A DNA stretch of 64,000 bases from Bordetella genomosp. 11 (lineage in GTDB: Bacteria > Pseudomonadota > Gammaproteobacteria > Burkholderiales > Burkholderiaceae_B), in the NCBI RefSeq assembly GCF_002261215.1, contig NZ_NEVS01000004.1, forward strand, positions 3,410,001-3,474,000. Direction: 5' to 3'. Position numbers and translations under genes: made by a program. The notes beneath the pieces were generated by a model. The model did not search any database. It saw only the letters and a program-made list of their open reading frames with translations, and was not told the origin of the DNA. The number at the start of each line of letters is the position of its first letter. Position 1 is the stretch's first letter. Shown here piece by piece: positions 42,868-51,038 of this stretch.

Positions 42868-44148
42868 TTAGCGCCTCATCAGTGGCCTCACTGACGCTCC
42901 ATGGAGCATGATGGACGCGGCGACGGTTACAAGCGTAATGGTCGCCAACTGGTGTGCCAACGCAGTGCTGATGCCATGGCGAATTGCAAAAAGCAGATAG
43001 AAGATCGAGCCGATGCCCCGTATGCCGAACCACGACAGCATTGCGCGCTGATAGCCATCTTGCGAACTGCCTGCGGTGCCGGCAATGACAGCGACCGGCC
43101 TAAGGATTACAAAGAAGAGCGGGATGAACCACCATTGCAGGGTCCCTGGACTTACATAGGCCAGCATAGCACCAGCCAGAAGTACTAGGGTTAGCTCGGC
43201 AAGTCTTTCCAGTTGTGCGTTGAAGGCATGTACCGCGCGCGTCATGGCGGCACTGGCGTAGTGCGAATGGGCCGCCAATACCTTATCGGCGTGTCCGCCC
43301 GTACTCCTCGATATCCCGAGCGGAACGCTTCCAGCACTAGGCCGCTCCTCCACTCGCTGCAGAGCCAGTCCCGCGGCGAACACAGCCAAAAAACCCGATG
43401 CAACGCAGATTTGCGCGGCACCATACGCCAGGGCCACCAGACCAAGTGAAAGGAATTCATCCAGCCCGACGGCTTGGCGGTGCCGCGTGCGCAAGTAGAC
43501 GACCAGGCGGCCTATCATGGCACCCAGCACAGCTCCTATGCTCAAGCCTCCTACGGTACCCCATAGCAGGTCAATCAATGTCCAACGCCACGCACCGCTA
43601 CCCAGTTCGTGCTTCCCCAATAGCCCCAACCCAAGCATAACGAACGGAAATGCCGTGCCATCGTTCAAACCGCCTTCGCCGGCAAGGCTAAAGCGCAAGT
43701 GATCCGGGTCCGGGCCTCGATCGGTCTTTACGCCCGATGCAAGCACTGGATCAGTAGGCGCCAAAATGCCGCCAAGAAGTACGGCTTCGCCTATCGACAT
43801 ACCGAGGCCCCATACCCCAACCAAGGCAATCAGTCCCACAGTGAATGCCATGGAAACAAACGCGAGACGGAGCGGAAGTATCCAGCGCCTATCAAGGATT
43901 GGGACACCCATCCGCAAGCCCACCGTGAACAACGAGATGAGAAGGGCTGCTTCGGCCACCCGCTCCAGGATATCGGCATGCCGAAACAGGTCGGGCGTTA
44001 TCAACCCAAACCAGCCCGGGCCGATCGCATAACCAAGGCAGAGGTAGATCATCGCGCTGCTCAACAAAAGGCGCGCGAGTAGCGTACCCACCAAAACCAT
44101 GGTGACTAGTAATGCGCCCAGCAAAAGGAACCAGTAGGGGTCTGACAT
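42868..44148 (-). CDS. Cation:proton antiporter, CPA1/NhaP type
   Basis: 426 residues with about 12 predicted membrane segments. Family motifs include LLSLFTVGLRMG, LGGILAPTDPVLASGVKTD and LAGEGGLNDGTAFPFVMLGLGLL (the acidic ion-binding region). It exchanges Na+ or K+ for H+ across the inner membrane. The large cytoplasmic tail of some NhaP proteins is absent. It lies alone in a zone of stress-type genes (cspA, PRC-barrel, DUF2934) and may be cargo for pH or salt tolerance. Confidence 0.85.
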   Translation of the reverse strand: MSDPYWFLLLGALLVTMVLVGTLLARLLLSSAMIYLCLGYAIGPGWFGLITPDLFRHADILERVAEAALLISLFTVGLRMGVPILDRRWILPLRLAFVSMAFTVGLIALVGVWGLGMSIGEAVLLGGILAPTDPVLASGVKTDRGPDPDHLRFSLAGEGGLNDGTAFPFVMLGLGLLGKHELGSGAWRWTLIDLLWGTVGGLSIGAVLGAMIGRLVVYLRTRHRQAVGLDEFLSLGLVALAYGAAQICVASGFLAVFAAGLALQRVEERPSAGSVPLGISRSTGGHADKVLAAHSHYASAAMTRAVHAFNAQLERLAELTLVLLAGAMLAYVSPGTLQWWFIPLFFVILRPVAVIAGTAGSSQDGYQRAMLSWFGIRGIGSIFYLLFAIRHGISTALAHQLATITLVTVAASIMLHGASVRPLMRR

Positions 44149-44371
44149 GTGCGTGAACTAGCGGAGCGTTGGTCGGTCCACTACGCATATGGGTCGCGTT
44201 CCCGCGCAGTGTTCCGGACGTGGTTTGAATGCGTACGCTAGCTTACGCTCATCCAGCCAAGCTGCCTGGCGCCCCCGCACTCTCCAGCGGTTTCGCTTAG
44301 CCAACTCCACTTTGGGCCGCTGGCACGTCGACCCTTTCTTTATTATCTTCGCGCGGCACCTGCGCCTATCG

Positions 44372-44788
44372 TCAATCCTTGGCGTAGCGGAATTCGGGCA
44401 GCGCGCGCAGGCTATCCTTACTCGCGCCTTCCATGCGCAACCGCTTGTCCGTCACATGCAGCTCTTTGAAGGGCACCGCGACCAGCCGGTTTCCCATGCC
44501 AAGCAAGCCGCCCACGGACAGTATGGCGTACGGTTCCTGGTCGGCCGGGCTGACGATGATGTCGTCGACGGTACCGATCTTGTCCTTATCGCTGTTCTGG
44601 ACATCGGATCCGATGAGCTTAGACGCGCGATAGCCTGTCGCAAGCTGCACTACGTCCACGCGCTTTTCCGTAATGGATTGCGGTGCGCCTTGCGCCATAA
44701 TCGTGCTGGTAGGCACTGCGACAGCCAACCCGATCGCGAGGGCATGTCCCCACGCGGCAAATATCGACGAAATGTCGGTTCGTTGCAT
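44372..44788 (-). CDS. PRC-barrel domain protein, exported
   Basis: 138 residues from the ATG at 44788. A signal peptide (MQRTDISSIFAAWGHALAIG, cleavage after IMAQ) is followed by a PRC-barrel: YRASKLIGSDVQNSDKDKIGTVDDIIVSPADQEPYAILSVGG and VPFKELHVTDKRLRMEGASKDSL. PRC-barrels bind RNA or act in membrane-bound complexes; in this type the periplasmic role is unknown. A broken copy lies at 39836-40237. Confidence 0.85.
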   Translation of the reverse strand: MQRTDISSIFAAWGHALAIGLAVAVPTSTIMAQGAPQSITEKRVDVVQLATGYRASKLIGSDVQNSDKDKIGTVDDIIVSPADQEPYAILSVGGLLGMGNRLVAVPFKELHVTDKRLRMEGASKDSLRALPEFRYAKD

Positions 44789-44852
44789 GATGATTCTCTC
44801 CAGGACTGGCAAACGCGGCCGATTGACAGGGCGGAAGCCGGCGCCTCACGGT

Positions 44853-45308
44853 TCATTGCGATTGGAAGTTGGTGATCTGCTGCCAATATTGGTCGGCCCC
44901 TCCTTCGAGACGTCCCGCTTGAACCCACAGCGTGTACGCCCGCTCCTGCAAATGCTCATCAAGGGCTCGATGCCAGAACTCGTCTGCGCGGCCTTCGGGC
45001 CGCCCAGCCCGTTCCCAGAGAAAATAGGCTCTGTCCCGAACAGACTGCTCCAAGCCTTGCTTCGTTTCTGAATCGGGCGCGGTCTCATCGCCCACGGGTG
45101 CCAACTGGCCGCCGCGGCTGACATGTATCCGGGCGCTAAGGCCGACCAATTCGGCGTCCGGAACCAAGCGGCCATTGGCGGCGGCCTCCAACGCTTTCGC
45201 CACGTAAGCCGCATCGTCGCCCGCCTCACCTTGAGTCGCGAGGGTGATGCGGTACGTGTGTAACACTCTACCCGCCCCATTTAGGACGTCCACGAGCTGT
45301 TCTGGCAT
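44853..45308 (-). CDS. DUF2934 protein
   Basis: 151 residues. Two DUF2934-like repeats near the end: RDRAYFLWERAGRPEGRADEFWHRA and RAYTLWVQAGRLEGGADQYWQQ. The N-terminal half (VDVLNGAGRVLHTYRITLATQGEAGDDAAYVAKALEAAANGRLV) is a conserved companion region. Proteins of this family are common in rhizobial and betaproteobacterial mobile DNA; function unknown. It precedes the PRC-barrel gene on the same strand. Confidence 0.8.
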   Translation of the reverse strand: MPEQLVDVLNGAGRVLHTYRITLATQGEAGDDAAYVAKALEAAANGRLVPDAELVGLSARIHVSRGGQLAPVGDETAPDSETKQGLEQSVRDRAYFLWERAGRPEGRADEFWHRALDEHLQERAYTLWVQAGRLEGGADQYWQQITNFQSQ

Positions 45309-45863
45309 GATCGGTGTACCTCTCGTTCACTCCCCTCCGCGCCGGGGGGTGATGACGGCCCACGAACTACAAGGCGCTTTCGACTTTGAATGATCGCCTG
45401 CAGACTATGTCCGCACCTACCTATACCAAGCAATCCGTATGCCCGCTTCGCTCACCAGCGGCTTGCCAACGACTCGCTACCTGGAAACACACGGCCATCG
45501 ATGCGTTTGACTCCATGGGAAATCGACAGTTAGCGTGACCAGGCGTCGTCGTCCGCAGCCGCTCGTCTGAATGCCTCCAAACCGTCTGAAGCACAGTACG
45601 CGGGAGATGCGTACGCCGTATTAGCTGACGCAATGGCCACATCGGGTCTACCAACATGTTCGCTGGTGACCTGCCACAAAAAGCTCGCGCTGAGCGGTGT
45701 GAAATTCATTATCAGTGGGAATGTCGTCCCCTGGCGCTCTTCTTTAGCCAGATTCACACTTGCTCCCTGGTGCAAGAAGGGTTCTCAGCGGTCGTACGGT
45801 TACGTCGCACGCATGAGACGTAACAGGGATAGATTCCGCCTATCGTGTCGAGCACAAAAAGAC
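45309..45863. repeat. Non-coding flank of the duplicated segment
   Basis: From about 45,310 to 45,620 the sequence aligns with 40,757-41,040 (shared order of words such as CCGCACCT, CATCGATGCGTTTGAC and GTCGTCCGCA), showing that the copied unit is longer than the two genes. No gene is credible here. Confidence 0.6.
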
Positions 45864-45889
45864 AAAAGCCCTCTGATGAGGGCTCTTTT
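45864..45889. terminator. Hairpin terminator, sister of the cspA terminator
   Basis: GCCCTC-TGAT-GAGGGC followed by TCTTTT. The bases after it (GGCGCAAACCGTCGACGACA) resemble those after the cspA terminator, although no cspA gene is left here. Confidence 0.7.
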
Positions 45890-45954
45890 CGGCGCAAACC
45901 GTCGACGACAGTGCGTCGACGAATCCGCGCTTACATCGAATCGCCCAGAAGTCG

Positions 45955-46412
45955 GCACATCGGATTATGTAGAGCGAATCTTCACGAATCAAGGTCGAAT
46001 CTTCGACGACCCAGGGGGCCCGCGATACAACGTTGCTCCAGGAACGCGCCCCATCACACTACATCGGCCATCGAGGGGCGTGAAGAACTGACACGCCTGC
46101 CCTGGGGATACAATCCCGTCGCGTCTGAATCCTTCATGGTGAACGCAAAGCTCGAAACGATCCGACGCAATGGTTGGCCATGGAAACTTGTTCTAATCAG
46201 CGGCCGCATTCTTGTTCCCGCTGACGGCTGGGATGAATGGAAACCACTACCGCTTAGGCAAAGCCCGCCCGACAGCCTTACTACATATACATGGAGGTCC
46301 ACTTCACCTTCTCGCGCTGTCCGCATGGCGCCCGGACCAAGCGCACGGCTTCGCCATCGTAACGAACGATACGCTGGGCGGCATGGTGGACGTGCACGAC
46401 CGCAGCCGGTAG
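45955..46412 (+). pseudogene. Broken SRAP (YedK/HMCES-like) gene
   Basis: Recognisable parts lie in three frames: DYVERIFTNQ and GPRYNVAPGTRPIT, then LTRLPWGYNP and VNAKLETI, ILVPADGWDEWK, then HGFAIVTNDTLGGMVDVHDR. These are the conserved blocks of SOS response-associated peptidases, which crosslink to abasic sites in single-stranded DNA. The initial MCGR is missing and at least two frameshifts are present. Confidence 0.7.
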
Positions 46413-46414
46413 CG

Positions 46415-46728
46415 CTACCGCCCGCTATCGCAAGCAGCGTGACAGCAACACAGAAAAGCGTCACCGCAGCGAAAGAAAGGCCAACGCCAAAAACGATGAG
46501 AGATATAGCTGGCACCGTTACCGACGTTCCAAGGACCACCCCCTCCAACAAGAACCGCAGGTCACCGGCGGGCTGCGGAGCCCCGCCCGTTCCTTCGTCC
46601 GCGTCGTGGCTCATAAGCACCAGATACCACCGCGTCGCTGTGCGGTTCGCTACGACACCAACGAGTCCTCCCAACCCCATGGCCATCGCAATGGCGCTCA
46701 AAGGCACTTCTACTAATATCGACGTCAT
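46415..46728 (-). CDS. Possible membrane protein, C-terminally uncertain
   Basis: From an ATG at 46728 the minus frame gives MTSILVEVPLSAIAMAMGLG, then two strongly hydrophobic segments (VVLGTSVTVPAISLIVFGVGLSFAAVTLFCVAVTLLAIAGG). The frame continues to 46054 but the later part is antisense to the SRAP pseudogene, so I end it at the last membrane segment. It could be a chance frame or a decayed gene. Confidence 0.35.
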
Positions 46729-46826
46729 CGTTTGCCGGCTCTGTTTTCCAGGTGCTATGTACGCGTGGGAATGGCATGGACCTGTGGGCATGTGGAAGAA
46801 ACCCGTTGAGCCGGTGGCATATCCTG

Positions 46827-46871
46827 TGGTCAATCACGTGGTCAGGTATCGCCTGTCCACGTGATTGACCA
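46827..46871. repeat. Perfect 15-bp inverted repeat with inner stem
   Basis: TGGTCAATCACGTGG (46827-46841) and its exact complement (46857-46871) flank TCAGGTATCGCCTGT, which itself forms CAGG/CCTG. No T run follows, so it is not a normal terminator. Confidence 0.8.
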
Positions 46872-46960
46872 CCAGGGTTGTCCACGGGCCGAGCAGCGCG
46901 AGCCGGGTGGTCGCCGAAGCCTATCGTCCACATATCCATAGGACCTCGGGTTGCTCCCCT

Positions 46961-47209
46961 TCATTGATCCCAGCGATCGTGCCGACGCGGGATCCGCAGA
47001 CAAGCGTTCAGACGCATCAGCGTGGTGCCCCGATGCAGAAAATGGCTGCGCCAGTATGCTGCCACTGCAACCCCTGTGAGAATCACTATTGCTGCTTTGA
47101 GCGCGACACCGATGCCGAACAGGTACGACACGGCAATCATGCACGTTGCCGCCAACCCGAGTGCAACGGCGAAGCGAACGAGGATGCGAAAGAGTAGATT
47201 TGCAAACAT
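46961..47209 (-). CDS. Small membrane protein under a KorB-like site
   Basis: 82 residues: MFANLLFRILVRFAVALGLAATCMIAVSYLFGIGVALKAAIVILTGVAVAAYW gives two membrane segments, with a basic tail. AGGCGATCCC precedes the ATG. A one-mismatch KorB site lies 32 bp upstream, so the gene may belong to the same regulon. No family recognised. Confidence 0.55.
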   Translation of the reverse strand: MFANLLFRILVRFAVALGLAATCMIAVSYLFGIGVALKAAIVILTGVAVAAYWRSHFLHRGTTLMRLNACLRIPRRHDRWDQ

Positions 47210-47240
47210 GGGATCGCCTGCGAAAAGGATCGAGTCGACG

Positions 47241-47253
47241 TTTAGCCGTTAAA
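47241..47253. promoter_or_regulatory. KorB-like operator, one mismatch
   Basis: TTTAGCCGTTAAA differs at one base from TTTAGCSGCTAAA. It lies between the parB stop and the small membrane protein start. Confidence 0.55.
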
Positions 47254-47269
47254 TTCCTGCCCGCCGCAC

Positions 47270-48382
47270 CTAGTTATCGACGAGGTTCGGCCGCCTGCTG
47301 GTCACAAGCGACTTGAATGCGGCATGTACCGTGGGGGATAGCGCGTCTGGATACGCTCTCGTCTGACGGATGAGAAACAGCACGCGCATCATGTCGTCCG
47401 CGATTTCGTGGTCCACGCCCCACAGGTCCGTGAGATCAAAGCCACCGCAACTGGTCGCGTTCCACCACGCGAGAAGAAAATCCGCGACGCGTTTGCTTTG
47501 CCCCGTGTATTGCTCCGCAATCTTGATTAGCCGCCAGAGTGCATCGACGCCCTCCTGGCGCAGCGTTGGGTCCGCTTGCTCAAGACGGACCTGTGCATCC
47601 CTGTCGCGCCTGCGTTGCAGCTCCGCTTTCGCGGAAGCCATCACCTCCGGATCTGGTTTGCGCAAAGGCGCTGGCTTCGCCTCTTTCGCCTCTCTCCGGA
47701 TATTCTTAACCGCAGTGCGCGTGGGCTTCGCATCAATGTTGGTCAACAACGCTTCCACCGCTGCAGGTGCGTCGCGGTGGGCGCTGGCGAGTTCGTAGGC
47801 CAATGTGACATCCTGGACCTTACCAGTCACCACGGCTTGGGCGACCGGGTCGGGCAGTGAGAGCATGCGAACGTGTTGACTCACCCAGGCCTTGGATTTT
47901 CCGAGCATTCCGGCGACATCCGCCTGCGTCATACCTTCGGAGAGCTTGCGCCCGATGAAGTCTGCGATCTCGCGCGCAGTTAGATTCTCGCGCTGTACGT
48001 TTTCGATGACCTGGTCGATGTCGTCAAAGTCCGGGTCTACAAATGCCGGGACCTGCATCAGTCCTGCGACCTCGGCGGCGCGGAAACGGCGATGCCCATG
48101 GTTGATAACAAAATGACCTGGCATGGTGGGATGCGGACGCAGCGAAATCGGCGACTTGATCCCCTTCTTCTTGATCGACGTGGCCAATTCGTGAATGCTC
48201 TCGGCGCTAAATCCGGGATTGTCGGCCGTACGGGAGTTCTCTTCATCCTCGTGGATCACAGCTAGGTCGAAATAAGTCGGTTCGCCGGCGGTGTGCATCG
48301 GAGCATCCAACATGGATGCCAGATCGCCAAGGCCTGCCAAATCAATGCCAGCGGCACCTTCGGGTTTAGCGGCTAAACTCAT
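47270..48382 (-). CDS. parB: ParB/KorB-like partition protein and likely repressor
   Basis: 370 residues. ParB core: DEENSRTADNPGFSAESIHELATSIKKKGIKSPISLRPHPTMPGHFVINHGHRRFRAAEVAGLMQVP, then VQRENLTAREIADFIG and a helix-turn-helix TQADVAGMLGKSKAWVSQHVRML at about 150-172. The order IncC-type ParA then ParB and the presence of TTTAGCSGCTAAA sites point to the IncP KorB type, which combines partition with global repression. The start overlaps parA by 4 bp. Codons 2-6 contain one of the operators. Confidence 0.9.
   Translation of the reverse strand: MSLAAKPEGAAGIDLAGLGDLASMLDAPMHTAGEPTYFDLAVIHEDEENSRTADNPGFSAESIHELATSIKKKGIKSPISLRPHPTMPGHFVINHGHRRFRAAEVAGLMQVPAFVDPDFDDIDQVIENVQRENLTAREIADFIGRKLSEGMTQADVAGMLGKSKAWVSQHVRMLSLPDPVAQAVVTGKVQDVTLAYELASAHRDAPAAVEALLTNIDAKPTRTAVKNIRREAKEAKPAPLRKPDPEVMASAKAELQRRRDRDAQVRLEQADPTLRQEGVDALWRLIKIAEQYTGQSKRVADFLLAWWNATSCGGFDLTDLWGVDHEIADDMMRVLFLIRQTRAYPDALSPTVHAAFKSLVTSRRPNLVDN
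48365..48377. promoter_or_regulatory. KorB operator inside the 5' end of parB
   Basis: TTTAGCGGCTAAA, exact match to the KorB site, in the coding sequence of parB codons 2-6 (SLAAK). Confidence 0.85.
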
Positions 48383-49128
48383 TTCGCTACCCCCATCTTG
48401 TCGAGGACATGCACGCCGAGAGCGCGCATTTCGGCACCGGCCGCGCGCGCTGAGGTTTTTCGGCTCTTCCAGACTGCCTCGCCCTTGGCCAACGCCTCTG
48501 CGACGCTCGTGCGCAGGCCGATGACTACCGGAGCGAGCAGTTTTTCGTTGGCATTTCGAATCGCAGCAAGATGGCGCACCTGCCTCGGATTGCGGCTATC
48601 TACCCGGCTCGGCACGATCCCAAGGAAGGAAAGCCTCGGGTTGTACTGCCGCGCATTGAGAATGACGCGCATCATCCCCTTGATGCCTTCGATGCTGTAG
48701 TCCTCCATCTCCACCGGGCTGATGACCGCATCGGCATTGCGGAGAGCCGTGATCGTCGCGATCCCGATGCTCGCGGGCGTGTCGATCACGCAGAGATCAT
48801 AGCCCTGCGCTTCGAAGGCCCGGAGATTTACCGGGTAATTCATGAGTGCCTGGTCCAGCGGCAGATAGATGACGTTGGCAAGCAAGTGATCGGCCGCGAT
48901 CAATCCGATTGGACCATCAGACGCTGCTGCCCGCGGCAGCGTATCGAGGAACAGCGAACTGGCAGGAATGGTCAGCCGGTACCTAGTGAGCGTCTTCGAC
49001 AAGTTGCCAGTATCGAGATCGACGACCAGGACACGCAGGCCCGCATCTGCGGCGTGAAAGGCGATATGAGCAGCGGTAGCGGTCTTCCCCACTCCGCCTT
49101 TGTTCTGTGCAACGACAACGGTTTTCAT
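48379..49128 (-). CDS. parA: ParA/IncC-like partition ATPase
   Basis: 249 residues beginning MKTVVVAQNKGGVGKTATAAHIA, the deviant Walker A of ParA ATPases; LVVDLDTGN is the A' motif and LCVIDTPASIG Walker B. There is no N-terminal DNA-binding extension, so it is a short ParA as in IncC of IncP plasmids. It drives segregation of the ParB-bound DNA. The KorB site at 49184 lies 56 bp upstream, in the promoter region. Confidence 0.92.
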   Translation of the reverse strand: MKTVVVAQNKGGVGKTATAAHIAFHAADAGLRVLVVDLDTGNLSKTLTRYRLTIPASSLFLDTLPRAAASDGPIGLIAADHLLANVIYLPLDQALMNYPVNLRAFEAQGYDLCVIDTPASIGIATITALRNADAVISPVEMEDYSIEGIKGMMRVILNARQYNPRLSFLGIVPSRVDSRNPRQVRHLAAIRNANEKLLAPVVIGLRTSVAEALAKGEAVWKSRKTSARAAGAEMRALGVHVLDKMGVAK

Positions 49129-49183
49129 TGGATGATCCTCTGGAGGTCGGAACTTCCTCGCCGCCTGGACCTGGTTGTATCGG

Positions 49184-49196
49184 TTTAGCGGCTAAA
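49184..49196. promoter_or_regulatory. KorB operator upstream of parA
   Basis: TTTAGCGGCTAAA, exact match, 56 bp upstream of the parA start, suited to autoregulation of the parA-parB operon. Confidence 0.85.
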
Positions 49197-49258
49197 CACA
49201 TGCCAAGCTTCCTGAAAGACATTGCAGCTTCGGCATGTGAAATGGACGCGCCAATGAG

Positions 49259-49492
49259 TCAGCGAAAAGACGTTTTGTCGCCGACTTCATTCGCACGGGG
49301 TGCGTCTACGGATTCGAAGTATTCGTGGAGGGCCTGGACCGTCTGTACGCCGGGGTTCCGTACCTCGCCGTACCTGATCTTGCGCAGGTGGCTGATAGAT
49401 ACCCGGGTGGCATCCGCGACCGATTGGAGCTCTGTGTAGGGCACCGCACGAAGCCGTGCGAGCACGCAGTCAAAGAATGAAAGTTCGCTCAT
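49259..49492 (-). CDS. Small Cro/CI-like helix-turn-helix regulator
   Basis: 77 residues. VPYTELQSVADATRVSISHLRKIRYGEVRNPGVQTVQALHEYF forms a lambda-repressor-like helix-turn-helix. It is transcribed away from the XRE gene at 49563 and shares the 70-bp intergenic region with the palindromic operator at 49504-49519. Confidence 0.75.
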   Translation of the reverse strand: MSELSFFDCVLARLRAVPYTELQSVADATRVSISHLRKIRYGEVRNPGVQTVQALHEYFESVDAPRANEVGDKTSFR

Positions 49493-49503
49493 GCAAAGAT
49501 TCT

Positions 49504-49519
49504 AACCCATATTTGGGTT
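49504..49519. promoter_or_regulatory. Palindromic operator in the divergent promoter
   Basis: AACCCATATTTGGGTT; a half-site AACCCA follows at 49525. The same palindrome recurs at 50153 and 50205, so it is probably the site of one of the two adjacent regulators. Confidence 0.7.
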
Positions 49520-49562
49520 ATAGCAACCCACATTTATCCAACAGCGCGCGGCATAGTGCGGT

Positions 49563-49988
49563 ATGGCAAAAAAGGCTAGTGAACTTGTCGCGGCTAACGT
49601 GGACCGGCTTATGCGAAAAGCCGGGCTCTCGAATGCCGCCCTGGAAAAGAAAAGTGGTGGCCGACTGAAGAGGTCCACCGTAGACCGCGTGCGCCGTGCG
49701 CAGGGAAGCGCTGGTGTCGACAGCATCGCCGAAATCGCGCGAGCCCTCGGTTTTGATCTGTGGCAGGTGTGCGTGCGCGACCTGGTCCCCGAACGCCCGC
49801 CGTCACTCCTGGAGCAGGCAACAGGCGATGCAACTGGGCTCTCCACAGCGGAGCGAGAACTCCTCGTCAAATTTCGATCTTTGAGCCCCCCATTCCAGCG
49901 CCTGGTGCTCAATGACCTCGAGCGATACCTTCAGGCGGAACTGCAGACCGAAGAGAAAAAGGGGGAGCACACCAAGCGCCACGCATAG
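49563..49988 (+). CDS. XRE-family regulator
   Basis: 141 residues. ASELVAANVDRLMRKAGLSNAALEKKSGGRLKRSTVDRVRRAQGSAGVDSIAEIARALGFDLWQ is an XRE helix-turn-helix; the C-terminal half (LSTAERELLVKFRSLSPPFQRLVLNDLERYL) resembles the tail of phage-type repressors without the LexA-like peptidase. It is divergent from the small Cro-like gene. Confidence 0.85.
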   Translation: MAKKASELVAANVDRLMRKAGLSNAALEKKSGGRLKRSTVDRVRRAQGSAGVDSIAEIARALGFDLWQVCVRDLVPERPPSLLEQATGDATGLSTAERELLVKFRSLSPPFQRLVLNDLERYLQAELQTEEKKGEHTKRHA

Positions 49989-50152
49989 GAGTGCGCCACA
50001 GGTGTGTAAAGCTGCGGGGAAAGCGAAGGTCTACTGCCTAGACATAAACAAGAACGGCACGCGCAGTCGAAATTTAAGACCGAATATTTCAAAAAATACC
50101 AATAATGTTGTTCCGTTCCCTACGCGACCCGGTCATAAGCCACGCCCGTAAC

Positions 50153-50218
50153 AACCTATATTTGGGTTGACAATGTTTATTTACGGGTTATTATCTTCTT
50201 TAACACCCAAATTTGGGT
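50153..50218 (+). promoter_or_regulatory. Promoter framed by two XRE-type operators
   Basis: A sigma-70 promoter TTGACA (50167-50172) with 16 bp to TATTAT (50189-50194) lies between AACCTATATTTGGGTT (50153-50168), which overlaps the -35, and ACCCAAATTTGGGT (50205-50218), which covers the start point. Strong, doubly repressed promoter reading to the right. Confidence 0.7.
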
Positions 50219-50300
50219 TGGCTCTTTAACACGACGAAACACAACACGTCCCGCGTCCGCTGCGAAGCGCCGCGATTGGGAGATAGCCGCATGCCCCTGG

Positions 50301-50420
50301 ATGAAAAAGAAGCGGCAAGAATCGTTCGTCCAAATGTTGATGGCCTGTGAAGCCGAGCGCCTTAGATGGCGCCAGACGGTCAGGCATGAGAAGAGGCGGG
50401 AGCCCAACTCATGTGGCTGA
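50301..50420 (+). CDS. Possible 39-residue protein behind the repressed promoter
   Basis: The frame gives MKKKRQESFVQMLMACEAER and then LRWRQTVRHEKRREPNSCG, basic and helical. It is the first protein-like frame after the promoter at 50167, about 100 bp downstream. A competing ATG at 50291 has the better ribosome binding site but stops after 19 codons. Otherwise 49989-51038 is gene-free. Confidence 0.3.
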   Translation: MKKKRQESFVQMLMACEAERLRWRQTVRHEKRREPNSCG

Positions 50421-50695
50421 CGGGGCGAACGACTTGTGTGAGGGCTAGCAGCCGGCTTGCGCATTGCGCGGGCCCGCTGCCTGAGCTCTCTTGATGACGG
50501 AGAAGAGGACTATTGCCGGGTATCCGACCTCTGATGCGTCATGCACACGCCCCTGACACAGCTGACATGGCGAGTAATGTCGGCGAACACCGAGTTGGGC
50601 CAACTGGCTCGCGCCGTGCAAGTCGGCAAGACGCCGCCCGCGTCGTGGTATCTCGCAGGCGGCATCCGAATCGGCGTTCACAACCAAGGCTCGTG

Positions 50696-50708
50696 TTTAG
50701 CTGCTAAA
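50696..50708. promoter_or_regulatory. KorB-like operator with T at the centre
   Basis: TTTAGCTGCTAAA; symmetric arms as in KorB sites but T in place of G or C at the central position. Confidence 0.65.
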
Positions 50709-50954
50709 CACACGCCGAGCGCTCCGATTCGGATGGTAGGTGTCCTAATCATCCCCAATTGCGGATCCCGCCAAGGCAACAAGCCTTTGGTTCCCGCGAC
50801 TCGTTGGTAGACGAGAGATAAAGACGTTGCCTCCGCGCCTAGAAACACGGCTTGGCAAGCTGCGGGCAAGGCCAGATCACGGTCGGGTGCTTCCCGACGC
50901 CGGAGACGTAACCGGCCGCACGTATCGAGACTTCTCGAAACCGAGTAGACGCAG

Positions 50955-50967
50955 TTTAGCCGCTAAA
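50955..50967. promoter_or_regulatory. KorB operator upstream of the DUF1173 gene
   Basis: TTTAGCCGCTAAA, exact match, 72 bp upstream of the start at 51039. Confidence 0.85.
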
Positions 50968-51038
50968 CCGACCTGCAAATTGGCGCGCCCGTGGCACATC
51001 ATCAAGCTCGTGCCGCTCATCTACGCGGGAACACCCAT

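Noticed and set aside
50541..50810. An 89-residue plus frame containing a KorB-like site
   Set aside because: The frame has no ribosome binding site and no family likeness; part of it is the operator itself.
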